Of a stretch of 14,794 nucleotides of DNA, positions 7,611 through 14,794 are shown piece after piece. A model generated the notes under the pieces. The model ran no database searches. It worked only from the letters and a program-made list of their open reading frames with translations, and was not told the DNA's origin. The DNA is from Acidobacteriota bacterium (lineage in GTDB: Bacteria > Acidobacteriota > Holophagae > Thermotomaculales > Thermotomaculaceae): NCBI GenBank assembly GCA_015487755.1, contig WFPG01000065.1:1-14794 (forward strand). Direction: 5' to 3'. A program made the position numbers and the translations under genes. Numbering within the stretch: position 1 is the stretch's first letter; each line of letters starts with the position of its first letter.

Positions 7611-7639
7611 ATTTTAATGCCATTCTGGCATATTAAAAT
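7611..7639 (-). other. Hairpin spanning the stop codon of the outer-membrane barrel gene
   Basis: The arms ATTTTAATGCCA and TGGCA(TA)TTAAAAT pair over 12 base pairs with a three-base loop and a two-base bulge. The structure includes the stop codon of the barrel gene. On the minus strand it is followed by TTGGCATAATTG rather than a T-run, so it looks more like a 3'-end stabilising hairpin than the main terminator, which lies about 60 bases further on. Confidence 0.5.
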
Positions 7640-8313
7640 TTAACAGAAGCGTTTACCCTGTAAACGGTGGCCTCCCCCTTTACAACCTGAGCGTTGATAT
7701 TAAAGACAGGAAGCAATGACATCCTTACTCCAGCCATTAAAAGCACCTGGCTTTCAGATGTTGAAAAATGGGGTAATAAATCCCCTTTGTATTTAACATG
7801 GGATTTCAAATAAGATACCCCGCCGTAAGGGGTAAACATTAAAATCCCTTTTGAGGCAAACAATCCTGCAGAGTATGAATGTGCGTCCATATAGGAATTG
7901 CCTGTTAGACTGGAGTAAGTCGCCCTTGCCACTATTGATGGGAATAAAGCGCTGCCCTCTACAAGCCTGTAATTTCCTGAAACACCCCATGAGTTAGAGT
8001 TTATGTCTGAATAATCCCTGTATGTAAAACCTACCGCAAAATCGTCCGTTATCCCCTTTCTAACGGAAAATTCGGTAAAAACAATGGTGTTATCGGCAGA
8101 AGGGATTGCGCTTCTCCAGAGAGATTTTGAAATATCAACCGCACCTGCTGACACCGAAACATTAAAGCCTAAAACCCCGAAGCCTGACGAGACGCTTACC
8201 GGGTTAAAGTAAAGCATTGTTCCGGTTTCTTTTACAAACTTTGAGGAATTGAAACTCTGGGAAAAAACGGAAAACGAGAAAATTAAAATAAAAGCAACAA
8301 ATATTCTTTTCAT
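7633..8313 (-). CDS. Outer-membrane beta-barrel protein, function unknown
   Basis: The 226-residue protein begins with a Sec signal peptide (MKRIFVAFILIFSFSVFSQS, cut around residue 18-20). The mature part alternates hydrophobic and polar residues in short strands rich in Ser, Gly, Tyr and Phe, such as VGFTYRDYSDI and YSAGLFASKGILMFTPYGG. It ends in RVNASVKF, whose final Phe fits the C-terminal signal read by the BAM assembly machinery. At about 205 mature residues a barrel of 8-10 strands is likely. AAGGAGATG gives a good SD, and the start is nine bases after the DsrE-family stop. No named family is recognised; a structural or transport role in the outer membrane is an inference. It is the last gene of the cluster, before the terminator. 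Confidence 0.8.
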   Translation of the reverse strand: MKRIFVAFILIFSFSVFSQSFNSSKFVKETGTMLYFNPVSVSSGFGVLGFNVSVSAGAVDISKSLWRSAIPSADNTIVFTEFSVRKGITDDFAVGFTYRDYSDINSNSWGVSGNYRLVEGSALFPSIVARATYSSLTGNSYMDAHSYSAGLFASKGILMFTPYGGVSYLKSHVKYKGDLLPHFSTSESQVLLMAGVRMSLLPVFNINAQVVKGEATVYRVNASVKF

Positions 8314-8322
8314 AACATCTCC

Positions 8323-8673
8323 TTAAAATTCAATGGTTCTATCACATTCAACAACCCACGAAGCAAACTCTTTCATATTGCTTCTTTTTACTCCTTCAAT
8401 CAATTTTAAATCCGCTATTCCCCTTGCGTCCATACAACTTCCGCATGCCTTTATCTCTCCCCCCTTTTGAATGACAGCCTTTACCATTTTTTCAATATTG
8501 TAGTACCCGTCAGGTGTTTTCTGATTGGGCAACCCGCAAAAGACACCGTCGGCAAGAAGGAATACTTTTACCTCAACATTGTGCTCCCTCTGTAAGGTCA
8601 TTGCCATTCTAAAGGCATTGTATGCCTTTTCCGTTCCGTAGGGAGCGTCGTTTACTATAATTAAAACCTTCAT
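8323..8673 (-). CDS. DsrE/DsrF-family small sulfur-relay-like protein
   Basis: This 116-residue cytoplasmic protein has the DsrE/YchN fold pattern: strand KVLIIVNDAPYG at the start, strand VEVKVFLLADGV in the middle, and the motif ACGSCMDARG with Cys77 and Cys80. Further Cys lie at 46 and 110. Family members with a conserved Cys carry persulfide in sulfur transfer (TusBCD, DsrEFH) or act in less defined redox roles. The CxxC here resembles that of the stand-alone DsrE group rather than the TusD active-site context. GGAGG lies just before the ATG and overlaps the stop of the TatD gene, eight bases upstream. No TusB, TusC or dsr partners are nearby, so I would not assign it to tRNA thiolation or sulfite metabolism. 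Confidence 0.85.
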   Translation of the reverse strand: MKVLIIVNDAPYGTEKAYNAFRMAMTLQREHNVEVKVFLLADGVFCGLPNQKTPDGYYNIEKMVKAVIQKGGEIKACGSCMDARGIADLKLIEGVKRSNMKEFASWVVECDRTIEF

Positions 8674-8681
8674 ACAGCCTC

Positions 8682-9452
8682 CTAAAGGTTATTTTTGCCG
8701 AATAGGTTAAAAAAGTTTTGATTGGCAATATTTGAAAGGGTTGAAATATCCATTCCTTTAACTTCAGCCGCTTTTTCAATAGTGTGTTTTACCCTTAAAG
8801 GCTCGTTTCTCTTCCCTCTGAAAGGGACTGGTGAAAGGTATGGGGAATCTGTTTCAAAAAACACCCTGTCAATAGGTGCTTTTTTTACAAGTTTTCTTAA
8901 ATCATCCGCTTTGGGAAAGGTTATTATCCCGCTGAATGAAATGTAATAGTCAAGTTTAACCGCTTCATTGAAAAACTCTTCCCCTGAAGTAAAGCAGTGG
9001 ATAACCCCTTTAATTCCTTTGTGTTTCCTTAATACGGCGGCCGTTTCCTTATCCGCATCCCTTGTATGAATAATTACTGGCAAGTTGTACTTTTTCGCTA
9101 TTTTTAATTGAATTTCAAAAGCCCTGATTTGCTCTTCCCTTGGTGAATTGTCGTAGTAAAAATCAAGCCCTATTTCCCCTATTGCGTTTATCAATCTTTT
9201 TTCGGCAACCTGTTTTAAAAAATCTTCTTCCCTTTTGCCGAAAACCTTTGCATCGTGGGGATGCCAGCCTAATGATGTGTATATGTTTGAATACTTCTCG
9301 CACAACTTTTTGTTTAAATAGAATTCGTCAATATTTGTTGACACGCTTAAAAGGGCTATCCCACCCTCATTAAAAAACCTTTTTATTACCTCGTCCCTGT
9401 CTTCGCTAAAGGAATCCATTGCAAGGTGGCAATGGGAATCTATAAACTTCAT
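8682..9452 (-). CDS. tatD: TatD-family metal-dependent hydrolase (DNase)
   Basis: Members are TIM-barrel metal hydrolases, several shown to be 3'-5' exonucleases or DNases and some to act as D-aminoacyl-tRNA or quality-control enzymes. The 256-residue length is typical. Expected metal ligands are all present: His7 and His9 (DSHCHL), Glu93 (IGEIGLDFYY), His129 (VIIHTRDAD), His152 (VIHCFTSG) and Asp202 (FETDSPYLSP). GGGGGAG precedes the ATG. It follows uppP by 19 bases and precedes the DsrE-family gene by eight, so it is transcribed with envelope genes. The paralogues TatD, YcfH and YjjV cannot be separated by eye; the symbol denotes the family. Confidence 0.92.
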   Translation of the reverse strand: MKFIDSHCHLAMDSFSEDRDEVIKRFFNEGGIALLSVSTNIDEFYLNKKLCEKYSNIYTSLGWHPHDAKVFGKREEDFLKQVAEKRLINAIGEIGLDFYYDNSPREEQIRAFEIQLKIAKKYNLPVIIHTRDADKETAAVLRKHKGIKGVIHCFTSGEEFFNEAVKLDYYISFSGIITFPKADDLRKLVKKAPIDRVFFETDSPYLSPVPFRGKRNEPLRVKHTIEKAAEVKGMDISTLSNIANQNFFNLFGKNNL

Positions 9453-9471
9453 TTACTCCCCCTTTATCATT

Positions 9472-10275
9472 TTATCCGATTAAAAATGATACCACCGCAA
9501 CAATTAAAAGGTAAAAGGAAAAGTAATGAAGTTTTAGTTTTTTAACAACAATTTCAACAAGTTTTATAGAGTAAATCCCTACAATTAAAGCAATAAAAAA
9601 ACCTACAATATAAGGCAATGTAAAACCTGCATGGGCAATATCTTTTAACTCAAGAATAAAAGCACCTAAAATTGCGGGAATTGAAAGCAAAAAGGAAAAC
9701 TCGGCACTGTCTTCGGCACACACCCCGAAAAGTAAAGCGGCAGTTATTGTTGCTCCGCTTCTTGATATACCGGGCATAACCGCTATCCCTTGCGCAATGC
9801 CTATAATGAAAGGAAGCCATAACGGGAAGTTTAATAGTTTGTCCTCTTTCCCCTTCTGCTGAATTTTCCATGCAATAAAAAGGAATACTGCAGTGATTAA
9901 AAAGCATGTACCGACTATGTGCAGGTTTGAGTGAAAAGCCTCAACTTTATCTTTTAAGAGCAAACCTATAATGGCAGTCGGGATTGTTGCAACAATGCCG
10001 AAAAGCAAAAACCTGTAAGGCCTTTCTGCAAAATCCGAAAACCTGCCATCCTGTTTTTTCCCGAAGATGCCTGAAATTATGCCTATTATGTCTTTTCTAT
10101 AGTAAATCAATACTGCAAATAAAGTTGCAAGGTGAATTACTATGTCAAATGCAATGTCTGGCTTTTTCAACCCTAAAACTTTTCCAAATAGAGCAAGGTG
10201 GCCTGAAGAGGATACAGGCAAGAATTCAGTAATCCCCTGAATAAGGGATAGAACAAAAGCCTGTACCCAGTTCAT
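9472..10275 (-). CDS. uppP: Undecaprenyl-diphosphatase (UppP/BacA)
   Basis: This integral inner-membrane enzyme removes a phosphate from undecaprenyl diphosphate, regenerating the lipid carrier for peptidoglycan and surface polysaccharide, and gives bacitracin tolerance in some hosts. Both active-site signatures are present: QGITEFLPVSSSGH at residues 13-26 with Glu17, and PGISRSGAT at 168-176 with Arg172. Several further hydrophobic segments (about 42-58, 86-107, 118-136, 153-167, 190-208, 214-235, 248-266) give the multi-spanning layout. Length 267 residues is normal. Its ATG overlaps the preceding stop by one base (TAATG), with AAAGGA about ten bases upstream. Adjacency to a glycosyltransferase is consistent with envelope glycan work, although uppP is a housekeeping gene. 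Confidence 0.95.
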   Translation of the reverse strand: MNWVQAFVLSLIQGITEFLPVSSSGHLALFGKVLGLKKPDIAFDIVIHLATLFAVLIYYRKDIIGIISGIFGKKQDGRFSDFAERPYRFLLFGIVATIPTAIIGLLLKDKVEAFHSNLHIVGTCFLITAVFLFIAWKIQQKGKEDKLLNFPLWLPFIIGIAQGIAVMPGISRSGATITAALLFGVCAEDSAEFSFLLSIPAILGAFILELKDIAHAGFTLPYIVGFFIALIVGIYSIKLVEIVVKKLKLHYFSFYLLIVAVVSFLIG

Positions 10276-11186
10276 TAGAATAAGTCCTTTAAGTTAAATT
10301 TCTTTTTCCCGCCTTCATTTTCAGGAGCATTAGCATTATCGGGATTCTGCCCCTGCATATTCTGTCCGCCCATCATTTGAGCCATAGGGCTCGGCACTTC
10401 TTTATAGCCTTGCGGAAGTTCAAACATTGAAGATGGAATGGAATCTTTTTTAAGGCTTAAAATTTCATAGGTAACTATGCTTTGAAGTTTACCTGTGTCG
10501 TCGTACTCATACTGAACTGTTTTTAAAGGAAAGCCTACATTTTCAAGGTTTAATTTAACCTGTGCGTCAACTTCAGGAATGCCTGTTGAAAAAGTGCTGT
10601 TAAATGAATAAATGTCAAAATCAGACATTTTTAGTCCCTTTGCCGCATATATTTCAGTTTCTCTTTTATGCTTTGTATCCACTTTTTTGAATAAAACCTT
10701 CATTGCTACCGTATACCTGACAAGCATTTTATACTTTTCTGTATTATAGCCTGCAATTTTGCCTCCGCTTCCCATATCAACAACATTTACATATATGTCT
10801 TTGTACTTCATCTTTGCAAACTTTTTCAACATTTTCATAGACTTTTCGCCCATTTTTTTCAACTCATCAAGGTTCATCTTCCAGTATGTTTTTTCTTTCG
10901 GGTTTAAGAAGTAAACCAAATGCCCGTCATTTGAGATAACCACTGTTCCCGTAGGAGTAAAAGCATTGTCACCTTTTGTCACTTCCACCCTGAACTTATT
11001 CCCCTTTTCCGCATAGCATTTCATCTCTTTAGGCCCTGTCATATCACCGTAAGGCGAACCTGCCATTTGCTCCTTTACCTTCGGGTCTGTAATCTCGGTA
11101 GTTACCCTTGCGGTGTAAACCACACCTGCAAATGACACTGTGGCATAAAGCAAAATTATTCCAAAAATAGTTAAGATTTTTTTCAT
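10275..11186 (-). CDS. Exported DUF4412-like periplasmic protein
   Basis: The 303-residue product starts with a Sec signal peptide (residues 1-20, MKKILTIFGIILLYATVSFA) and no lipobox. The mature part is beta-rich and resembles DUF4412/LolA-like folds: repeated strands such as VVYTARVTTEI and VVISNDGHLVYFLNP, the block GKIAGYNTEKYKM and the closing FELPQGYKEV. The C-terminal 35 or so residues are low-complexity, rich in Met, Gln, Asn and Gly, then Lys-rich, and look disordered. GGGAGG precedes the ATG. The fold is related to lipid- or lipoprotein-binding clamshells, but DUF4412 has no established role and a lipid carrier function is only an inference. It begins 55 bases after the glycosyltransferase, the widest gap in this cluster, where a weak promoter may lie. 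Confidence 0.75.
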   Translation of the reverse strand: MKKILTIFGIILLYATVSFAGVVYTARVTTEITDPKVKEQMAGSPYGDMTGPKEMKCYAEKGNKFRVEVTKGDNAFTPTGTVVISNDGHLVYFLNPKEKTYWKMNLDELKKMGEKSMKMLKKFAKMKYKDIYVNVVDMGSGGKIAGYNTEKYKMLVRYTVAMKVLFKKVDTKHKRETEIYAAKGLKMSDFDIYSFNSTFSTGIPEVDAQVKLNLENVGFPLKTVQYEYDDTGKLQSIVTYEILSLKKDSIPSSMFELPQGYKEVPSPMAQMMGGQNMQGQNPDNANAPENEGGKKKFNLKDLF

Positions 11187-11207
11187 TTTTTCCTCCCAAT
11201 TAAATTC

Positions 11208-11237
11208 CTTATAAAGAATACACGGTTATTGCTTAAA
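11208..11237 (-). promoter_or_regulatory. Weak candidate promoter before the DUF4412-like gene
   Basis: In the 55-base gap a TATAAG (11213-11208, five of six -10 matches) follows TTTAAG (11237-11232, three of six -35 matches) with an 18-base spacer on the minus strand. Its start site would leave a very short leader. The -35 is poor and the gap AT-rich, so this may be chance. Confidence 0.3.
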
Positions 11238-11241
11238 TTGT

Positions 11242-12066
11242 CTATAAATTTTTATACTTTTCAATTAAATGAGCGTAATATTGAGATATATCACTTTTAC
11301 CGTGTTTTGAATACCCTTTGACGAGAATTTCGCACTTTTTTATTAACTCTTCTATTGCAAGTTTTCTTAAATCTTCCCTTAAATTCGGATTGTTGATAAT
11401 CTTTTCAAGTGCGTAAACCCTGAACCTGTCCATCCCTATAAAAGATTTTGACAATTGGTCTTTATGCCCGCCCCTTTTTACTATCAACTTTTCCTCAAGC
11501 AAACCTATAGGCTCAAAAGCAGAAACCCGTAACCACATATCGTAATCCTCGCAGGCAGGCATTGTTTCGTCAAAGTAGCCGTAATCCTCAAAAACAGTCT
11601 TTTTAATTATAACCGCAGAGGGGCTCACAATACATAAAGGCAGGCATTTGTCAAAGATATAGCCCCCGTATTTTTTATGCTTTTTCATGGGATTAACAAA
11701 CTTACCGTTTCTTATCCACACCTCGTCTGTTTGGGATACCCTGTATTCAGGATGTTTTTCAATAAATTCTATATGTTTTTTTAATTTGTCTTTCTTCCAT
11801 AAATCGTCTGAATCAAGAAGGGCTATATAATCCCCTTTAGCCTCTTTTATTCCTCTGTTCCTTGCGGAGGAAACCCCTTTGTTTTCCTGATAGATATAGA
11901 CAATATGGGGATATTTTTGCTTTATCAACTCCCCTGTTCCGTCTTGAGAGCCGTCGTCAACAACAATCACCTCGTAAGGCTTAACACTCTGGGTTAAAAC
12001 AGATTCAATCGCCTCAACCACAAAATCTTTTCTATTAAATGTAGGGATTATTACCGAAACCCTCAT
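11242..12066 (-). CDS. Family 2 glycosyltransferase (GT-A fold)
   Basis: It transfers a sugar from a nucleotide-sugar donor, probably to a lipid-linked or surface glycan, at the cytoplasmic face of the membrane. The 274-residue protein opens with [12 protein letters not shown], has the donor-binding VVDDGS at residues 35-40, NKGVSSARNRGI near 62-73, and the metal-binding DSDD at 85-88. The acidic CEDYDMWLR block further on is typical of the acceptor side and catalytic base. I chose the ATG at 12066, which overlaps the guaA stop as TAATG and gives the canonical family N-terminus; an upstream in-frame ATG at 12075 would add three residues and has a poorer SD. There are no membrane segments. Donor and acceptor are not predictable, and no polysaccharide locus is present. 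Confidence 0.92.
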   Translation of the reverse strand: MRVSVIIPTFNRKDFVVEAIESVLTQSVKPYEVIVVDDGSQDGTGELIKQKYPHIVYIYQENKGVSSARNRGIKEAKGDYIALLDSDDLWKKDKLKKHIEFIEKHPEYRVSQTDEVWIRNGKFVNPMKKHKKYGGYIFDKCLPLCIVSPSAVIIKKTVFEDYGYFDETMPACEDYDMWLRVSAFEPIGLLEEKLIVKRGGHKDQLSKSFIGMDRFRVYALEKIINNPNLREDLRKLAIEELIKKCEILVKGYSKHGKSDISQYYAHLIEKYKNL

Positions 12067-13604
12067 TACTCCCATTCAACCGTCGCAGGGGGTTTTGAGG
12101 TTATGTCGTAAACCACCCTGTTTATCCCTTTAACCTTGTTTATAATCCTTGAAGATACCCTTTTCAGCAAATGATATGGCATTTCATACCAATCGGCAGT
12201 CATAAAGTCTTCGGTTTTAACAGCTCTTAAAGCAAGGACATACTCGTAAGTTCGGTAATCCCCCATTACTCCCACCGTCTTAACGGGGGTTAAAACACAG
12301 AAAGCCTGGGAAATGTCATTGTAAAGGTTTGCCTTTCTCAACTCTTCAATAAAGATATAGTCTGCTTCCTGCAAGATTTTAATCTTCTCCTCGGTAATCT
12401 CTCCTATTATCCTTACCGCAAGCCCGGGGCCGGGAAATGGGTGCCTTGAAACAATCTCTTCAGGCAAGCCCAAAATCCTTCCTATTTCCCTTACCTCGTC
12501 TTTGAACAAGTCCCTTAAAGGCTCTAAAAGTTTTAAATTCATTTTTTCAGGCAAACCGCCTACATTGTGGTGGGTTTTTATGGTCACAGATGTGCCTCCG
12601 TGTGCAGAGGATTCAATTACATCAGGGTATAAAGTGCCCTGTGCGAGAAATTCTGCGTCATCAAAAGAAGATGCCTCTTTTTCAAAAACCTCAACAAAGG
12701 TTTTCCCTATAATCTTTCTCTTTTGTTCAGGGTCGGTAACCCCTTTAAGCCTATTAAGAAACATCTTTGAAGCATCAACCATCTTTAAATTAAAACCAAA
12801 CTTTTCTTTAAAGGTTTTATAAACAATTTCGCCTTCATTCTTTCTCAACAATCCGTGGTCAACAAAGATGCAGTACAAATTATCCCCGATTGCTTTGTGT
12901 ATTAAAGCAGCGGCAACAGAGGAATCAACTCCCCCTGATAATCCTAAAATAACCTTTTTGTTTCCCACTGTTTTTTTAATCTCTTCAACCTTTGTGTCTA
13001 TAAATGAATCCATCTCCCAGTCGGGGGTTATATTCGCTACCTTAAATAGAAAGTTTTTCAGAATTGTTTTGCCGAAAAGGGTATGGCTTACCTCAGGGTG
13101 AAACTGTACTGCATAGAGTTTTTTTTCATCATTTCCCATTGCGGCTATTAAGGTGTCTTCCGTTGAAGCGATAATCTTAAAACCTTGAGGCACTTCTTCA
13201 ACCTTGTCCCCGTGGGACATCCACACCATTGAGGGGGATTTTACACCTTTAAAAAGGGGGGAGTTTAAATCAAACTTTGCCTCTGCCCTGCCGTACTCCC
13301 TTGTATCTGAGGGAACAACCTTTCCACCTAATAAATGAGCCATTAACTGCATACCGTAGCAAATCCCCAAAACCGGTATTCCAGCCTCAAAAATTCTCTT
13401 ATCAATGCTTAAAGCGTCTTTATCGTAAACAGAGCGAGGGCCGCCTGAAAGCACAATTGCAGCAGGTTGCATTTTTAAGATTTTGTCAACAGGGGTGTCA
13501 ACAGGGACAATCTCGCTGTAAACACGGTTTTCCCTTATTCTTCTTAAAATCAATTTTGTGTATTGTGAACCGTAATCAATTACTATAACGGTGTTTTTCC
13601 TCAT
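12066..13604 (-). CDS. guaA: GMP synthase (glutamine-hydrolysing)
   Basis: It aminates XMP to GMP with ATP and glutamine, the last step of guanine nucleotide synthesis. The 512-residue single chain has both domains. The class I amidotransferase domain has Cys82 in LGICYGMQ, His169 and Glu171 in QFHPEVSHT, and [10 protein letters not shown] at 52-61. The ATP pyrophosphatase domain starts near residue 200 with the PP-loop SGGVDSS at 223-229. The C-terminal dimerisation domain ends in the family hallmark [18 protein letters not shown] precedes the ATG, whose first base directly follows the stop of the upstream gene (TGAATG). Strong conservation makes this the firmest call in the window. No guaB is nearby. 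Confidence 0.98.
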   Translation of the reverse strand: MRKNTVIVIDYGSQYTKLILRRIRENRVYSEIVPVDTPVDKILKMQPAAIVLSGGPRSVYDKDALSIDKRIFEAGIPVLGICYGMQLMAHLLGGKVVPSDTREYGRAEAKFDLNSPLFKGVKSPSMVWMSHGDKVEEVPQGFKIIASTEDTLIAAMGNDEKKLYAVQFHPEVSHTLFGKTILKNFLFKVANITPDWEMDSFIDTKVEEIKKTVGNKKVILGLSGGVDSSVAAALIHKAIGDNLYCIFVDHGLLRKNEGEIVYKTFKEKFGFNLKMVDASKMFLNRLKGVTDPEQKRKIIGKTFVEVFEKEASSFDDAEFLAQGTLYPDVIESSAHGGTSVTIKTHHNVGGLPEKMNLKLLEPLRDLFKDEVREIGRILGLPEEIVSRHPFPGPGLAVRIIGEITEEKIKILQEADYIFIEELRKANLYNDISQAFCVLTPVKTVGVMGDYRTYEYVLALRAVKTEDFMTADWYEMPYHLLKRVSSRIINKVKGINRVVYDITSKPPATVEWE

Positions 13605-14474
13605 TCAATCCTCCGCCAAAATTTTCTTTTTCATTTTACCCTCTATACAACAAGGTTGCAAACTACAAAAGGTGCACTTTGCTTTATTTATATCTGCATT
13701 GCATATCCCTTGAATTCCCGTATGGCACAAGGAAAAGTCATACTTTACAGGGTCTGAAGGGTTAAACTGCTTTAAATTTTCCGTTATCTCAATTGCCGTT
13801 TTAAGGGATGAATTTTTTCTCTTTGTAAAGCCAAGCCTTTTTGAAATCCGCAAGATATGGGTATCAAGGGGGATAATCAATTGAGAAGGCTTCAATTTCC
13901 CGCTCCACAAACCAAAGTCAACGTTGTCTTTTCTCACCATCCACCTGAAGAAAAGGTTTAGCCTTTTGCAGGGGGATTTTTTAGTAATATCGGGCAACAG
14001 GTTGCTTTTTTTTATTAAATCAGGGTTATCAGCAAAAGAGTTTATTCCGTTAAAGATGTTTTCCGCCGTTTTAATAGCGTTTTCTTCTGCAAAATCAATC
14101 AATCTACCGTGTTTTTTCAACAAAATTCCCAATGAATACAAGAATTCACCAATTGAGTTTTCATTAACAAACCTGTAAACAAAGCCTTTAAAGTCTTTTA
14201 GAATATCCTTTTTTGTTGATGTTTTAAGGTAATAGTAGGGCTCATAGTTCATTGTGTTGAAAATCCTTTCAAGTGTTTCAATGATTTTGTTTACATTCCC
14301 GAAGGCGAAACAGGCAGATATAAAGGCGGAAATTTCAATATCTTTTTCCTTTTCAAATTTATGGGGAAAAGAGACAGGGTCTTTGCCAACCTTTTCAAGG
14401 GAATTCATTTCAATGTAGAGTTTATCCAATATTTTCTTAAAATCCTTATCCATGACAAGAAAATTATCCGACAA
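13605..14474 (-). CDS. TIGR02757 (DUF2400) family protein, possible HhH-GPD-like Fe-S protein
   Basis: This 289-residue protein matches my recollection of the uncharacterised TIGR02757/DUF2400 family. Diagnostic stretches are RLNLFFRWMVRKDNVDFGLW (171-190) and IPLDTHILRISKRLGF (201-216). The latter resembles VDTHIFRV of endonuclease III, with Asp204 at the place of its catalytic Asp138. Near the C-terminus lie Cys250, Cys258, Cys267, Cys270, Cys275 and Cys276, reminiscent of the Fe-S cluster loop that ends endonuclease III-type glycosylases, although the spacing differs. I see no clear hairpin Gly-x-Gly-Arg-Lys loop or catalytic Lys. A DNA-binding or repair role is inference. The start is uncertain: TTG at 14474 has AAAGG only three bases upstream, while ATG at 14453 has no SD and gives 282 residues. 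The stop abuts the guaA ATG. Confidence 0.85.
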   Translation of the reverse strand: MSDNFLVMDKDFKKILDKLYIEMNSLEKVGKDPVSFPHKFEKEKDIEISAFISACFAFGNVNKIIETLERIFNTMNYEPYYYLKTSTKKDILKDFKGFVYRFVNENSIGEFLYSLGILLKKHGRLIDFAEENAIKTAENIFNGINSFADNPDLIKKSNLLPDITKKSPCKRLNLFFRWMVRKDNVDFGLWSGKLKPSQLIIPLDTHILRISKRLGFTKRKNSSLKTAIEITENLKQFNPSDPVKYDFSLCHTGIQGICNADINKAKCTFCSLQPCCIEGKMKKKILAED

Positions 14475-14506
14475 AAACCTTTGAATTCAAAACAAAAAAT
14501 TGATAA

Positions 14507-14537
14507 AGTATAATCATGAAAATAAGAAATATTTCAA
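14507..14537 (-). promoter_or_regulatory. Candidate promoter of the TIGR02757-guaA cluster
   Basis: On the minus strand TATACT (14512-14507) is preceded by TTGAAA (14537-14532, five of six -35 matches), with a rather long 19-base spacer. Transcription would begin near 14500, about 25 bases before the TTG start. A perfect plus-strand TATAAT (14509-14514) overlaps the same bases. The -35 lies inside the divergent plus-strand gene. Confidence 0.4.
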
Positions 14538-14794
14538 TTTTTTCAATTATTGTTTTTTTGTCAATATTTACCTTTTTCCTGGTTAAAACTATTGACAGGG
14601 CAAACAGGGAATTACTTAAAAACACATCTTTAAAAGAAGTTAATGTTAAAGGCTTGCACTTTTCAATTCCCGCAGGGTTTAAGCAGATTAAAACAAGCAC
14701 TTCATACAATTGGGAAACAAGGTTGTTTAAAAGCGGAAGGTTGTTTTTTAGAATTTCCACGGCAAAAAAGCAATTTAAATCAGTAGAGCAGGTA
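14516..14794 (+). CDS. Membrane-anchored protein, N-terminal part (runs off the right edge)
   Basis: The first 93 codons of the only plus-strand gene are visible and remain open to the end. The product starts MKIRN, then has a hydrophobic segment to about residue 23 (ISIFSIIVFLSIFTFFLV), a signal anchor or uncleaved signal peptide. A Lys/Ser/Phe-rich, probably periplasmic domain follows, including GLHFSIPAGFKQIKTS. All six Arg codons are AGA or AGG, as in the surrounding genes, which supports this strand over the overlapping minus-strand frame. There is no clear SD before the ATG, and a perfect TATAAT ends one base upstream, so the start or mode of initiation is uncertain. No family is recognised from this fragment. 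Confidence 0.65.
   Translation, partial: MKIRNISIFSIIVFLSIFTFFLVKTIDRANRELLKNTSLKEVNVKGLHFSIPAGFKQIKTSTSYNWETRLFKSGRLFFRISTAKKQFKSVEQV

Noticed and set aside
7571..7635. Plus-strand GGAGGT followed by a 14-codon frame starting at 7592.
   Set aside because: The SD-to-ATG distance of 15 bases is too long, and the frame is tiny and runs through the hairpin of the opposite gene.
12502..13588. Several plus-strand frames of 77-106 codons opposite guaA.
   Set aside because: They are antisense shadows of a strongly conserved gene and show no recognisable domain.
14464..14760. Minus-strand 98-codon frame at the right end with hydrophobic stretches.
   Set aside because: It overlaps the start of the TIGR02757 gene and its promoter region. 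The plus-strand frame has a better N-terminus and AGR-type Arg codons matching the rest of the window.

Overview
The window comes from a low-GC, Gram-negative-type bacterium. The evidence is an outer-membrane beta-barrel gene whose product ends in Phe, a lipoprotein with a lipobox, several Sec signal peptides, strong GGAGG ribosome binding sites, and arginine codons that look dominated by AGG/AGA. The coding strand is purine-rich and genes are packed with stop/start overlaps, which would suit an anaerobe or thermophile, but I cannot name the phylum from this sequence. Every gene runs on the minus strand except one partial gene at the far right. There is no rRNA, tRNA, CRISPR array or insertion sequence, and no gene-free stretch longer than 300 bases.

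Right-hand cluster (read from about 14.5 kb down to 7.6 kb): a TIGR02757-family protein with an endonuclease III-like Asp motif and a Cys cluster, GMP synthase guaA, a family 2 glycosyltransferase, an exported DUF4412-like protein, undecaprenyl-diphosphatase uppP, a TatD-type metal-dependent hydrolase, a small DsrE-family protein and an outer-membrane beta-barrel. Most neighbours overlap or lie within 20 bases of each other. The one 55-base gap, before the DUF4412-like gene, may hold a weak internal promoter. The cluster ends in a 3' UTR with two hairpins, the second a clear intrinsic terminator at 7526-7553.

Left-hand cluster (7.5 kb down to the left edge): a probable promoter nested in that terminator, then acetyl-CoA acetyltransferase (thiolase), a PDZ/S41 C-terminal processing peptidase, acyl-CoA dehydrogenase, the MeaB-type GTPase that services B12-dependent acyl-CoA mutases, dephospho-CoA kinase coaE, and a histone-deacetylase-family Zn hydrolase. 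The theme is acyl-CoA breakdown plus CoA supply. After a 136-base inverted-repeat element come an unnamed protein with a GNAT-like motif and the N-terminus of a lipoprotein that runs off the left edge.

At the right edge a plus-strand gene for a membrane-anchored protein starts divergently, from a region where -10-like elements for the two strands overlap. No obvious new defence or mobile system is present. The most interesting leads are the deacetylase next to an acetyltransferase-like protein, the repeat element between them, the endonuclease III-like features of the TIGR02757 protein, and the nested terminator/promoter.
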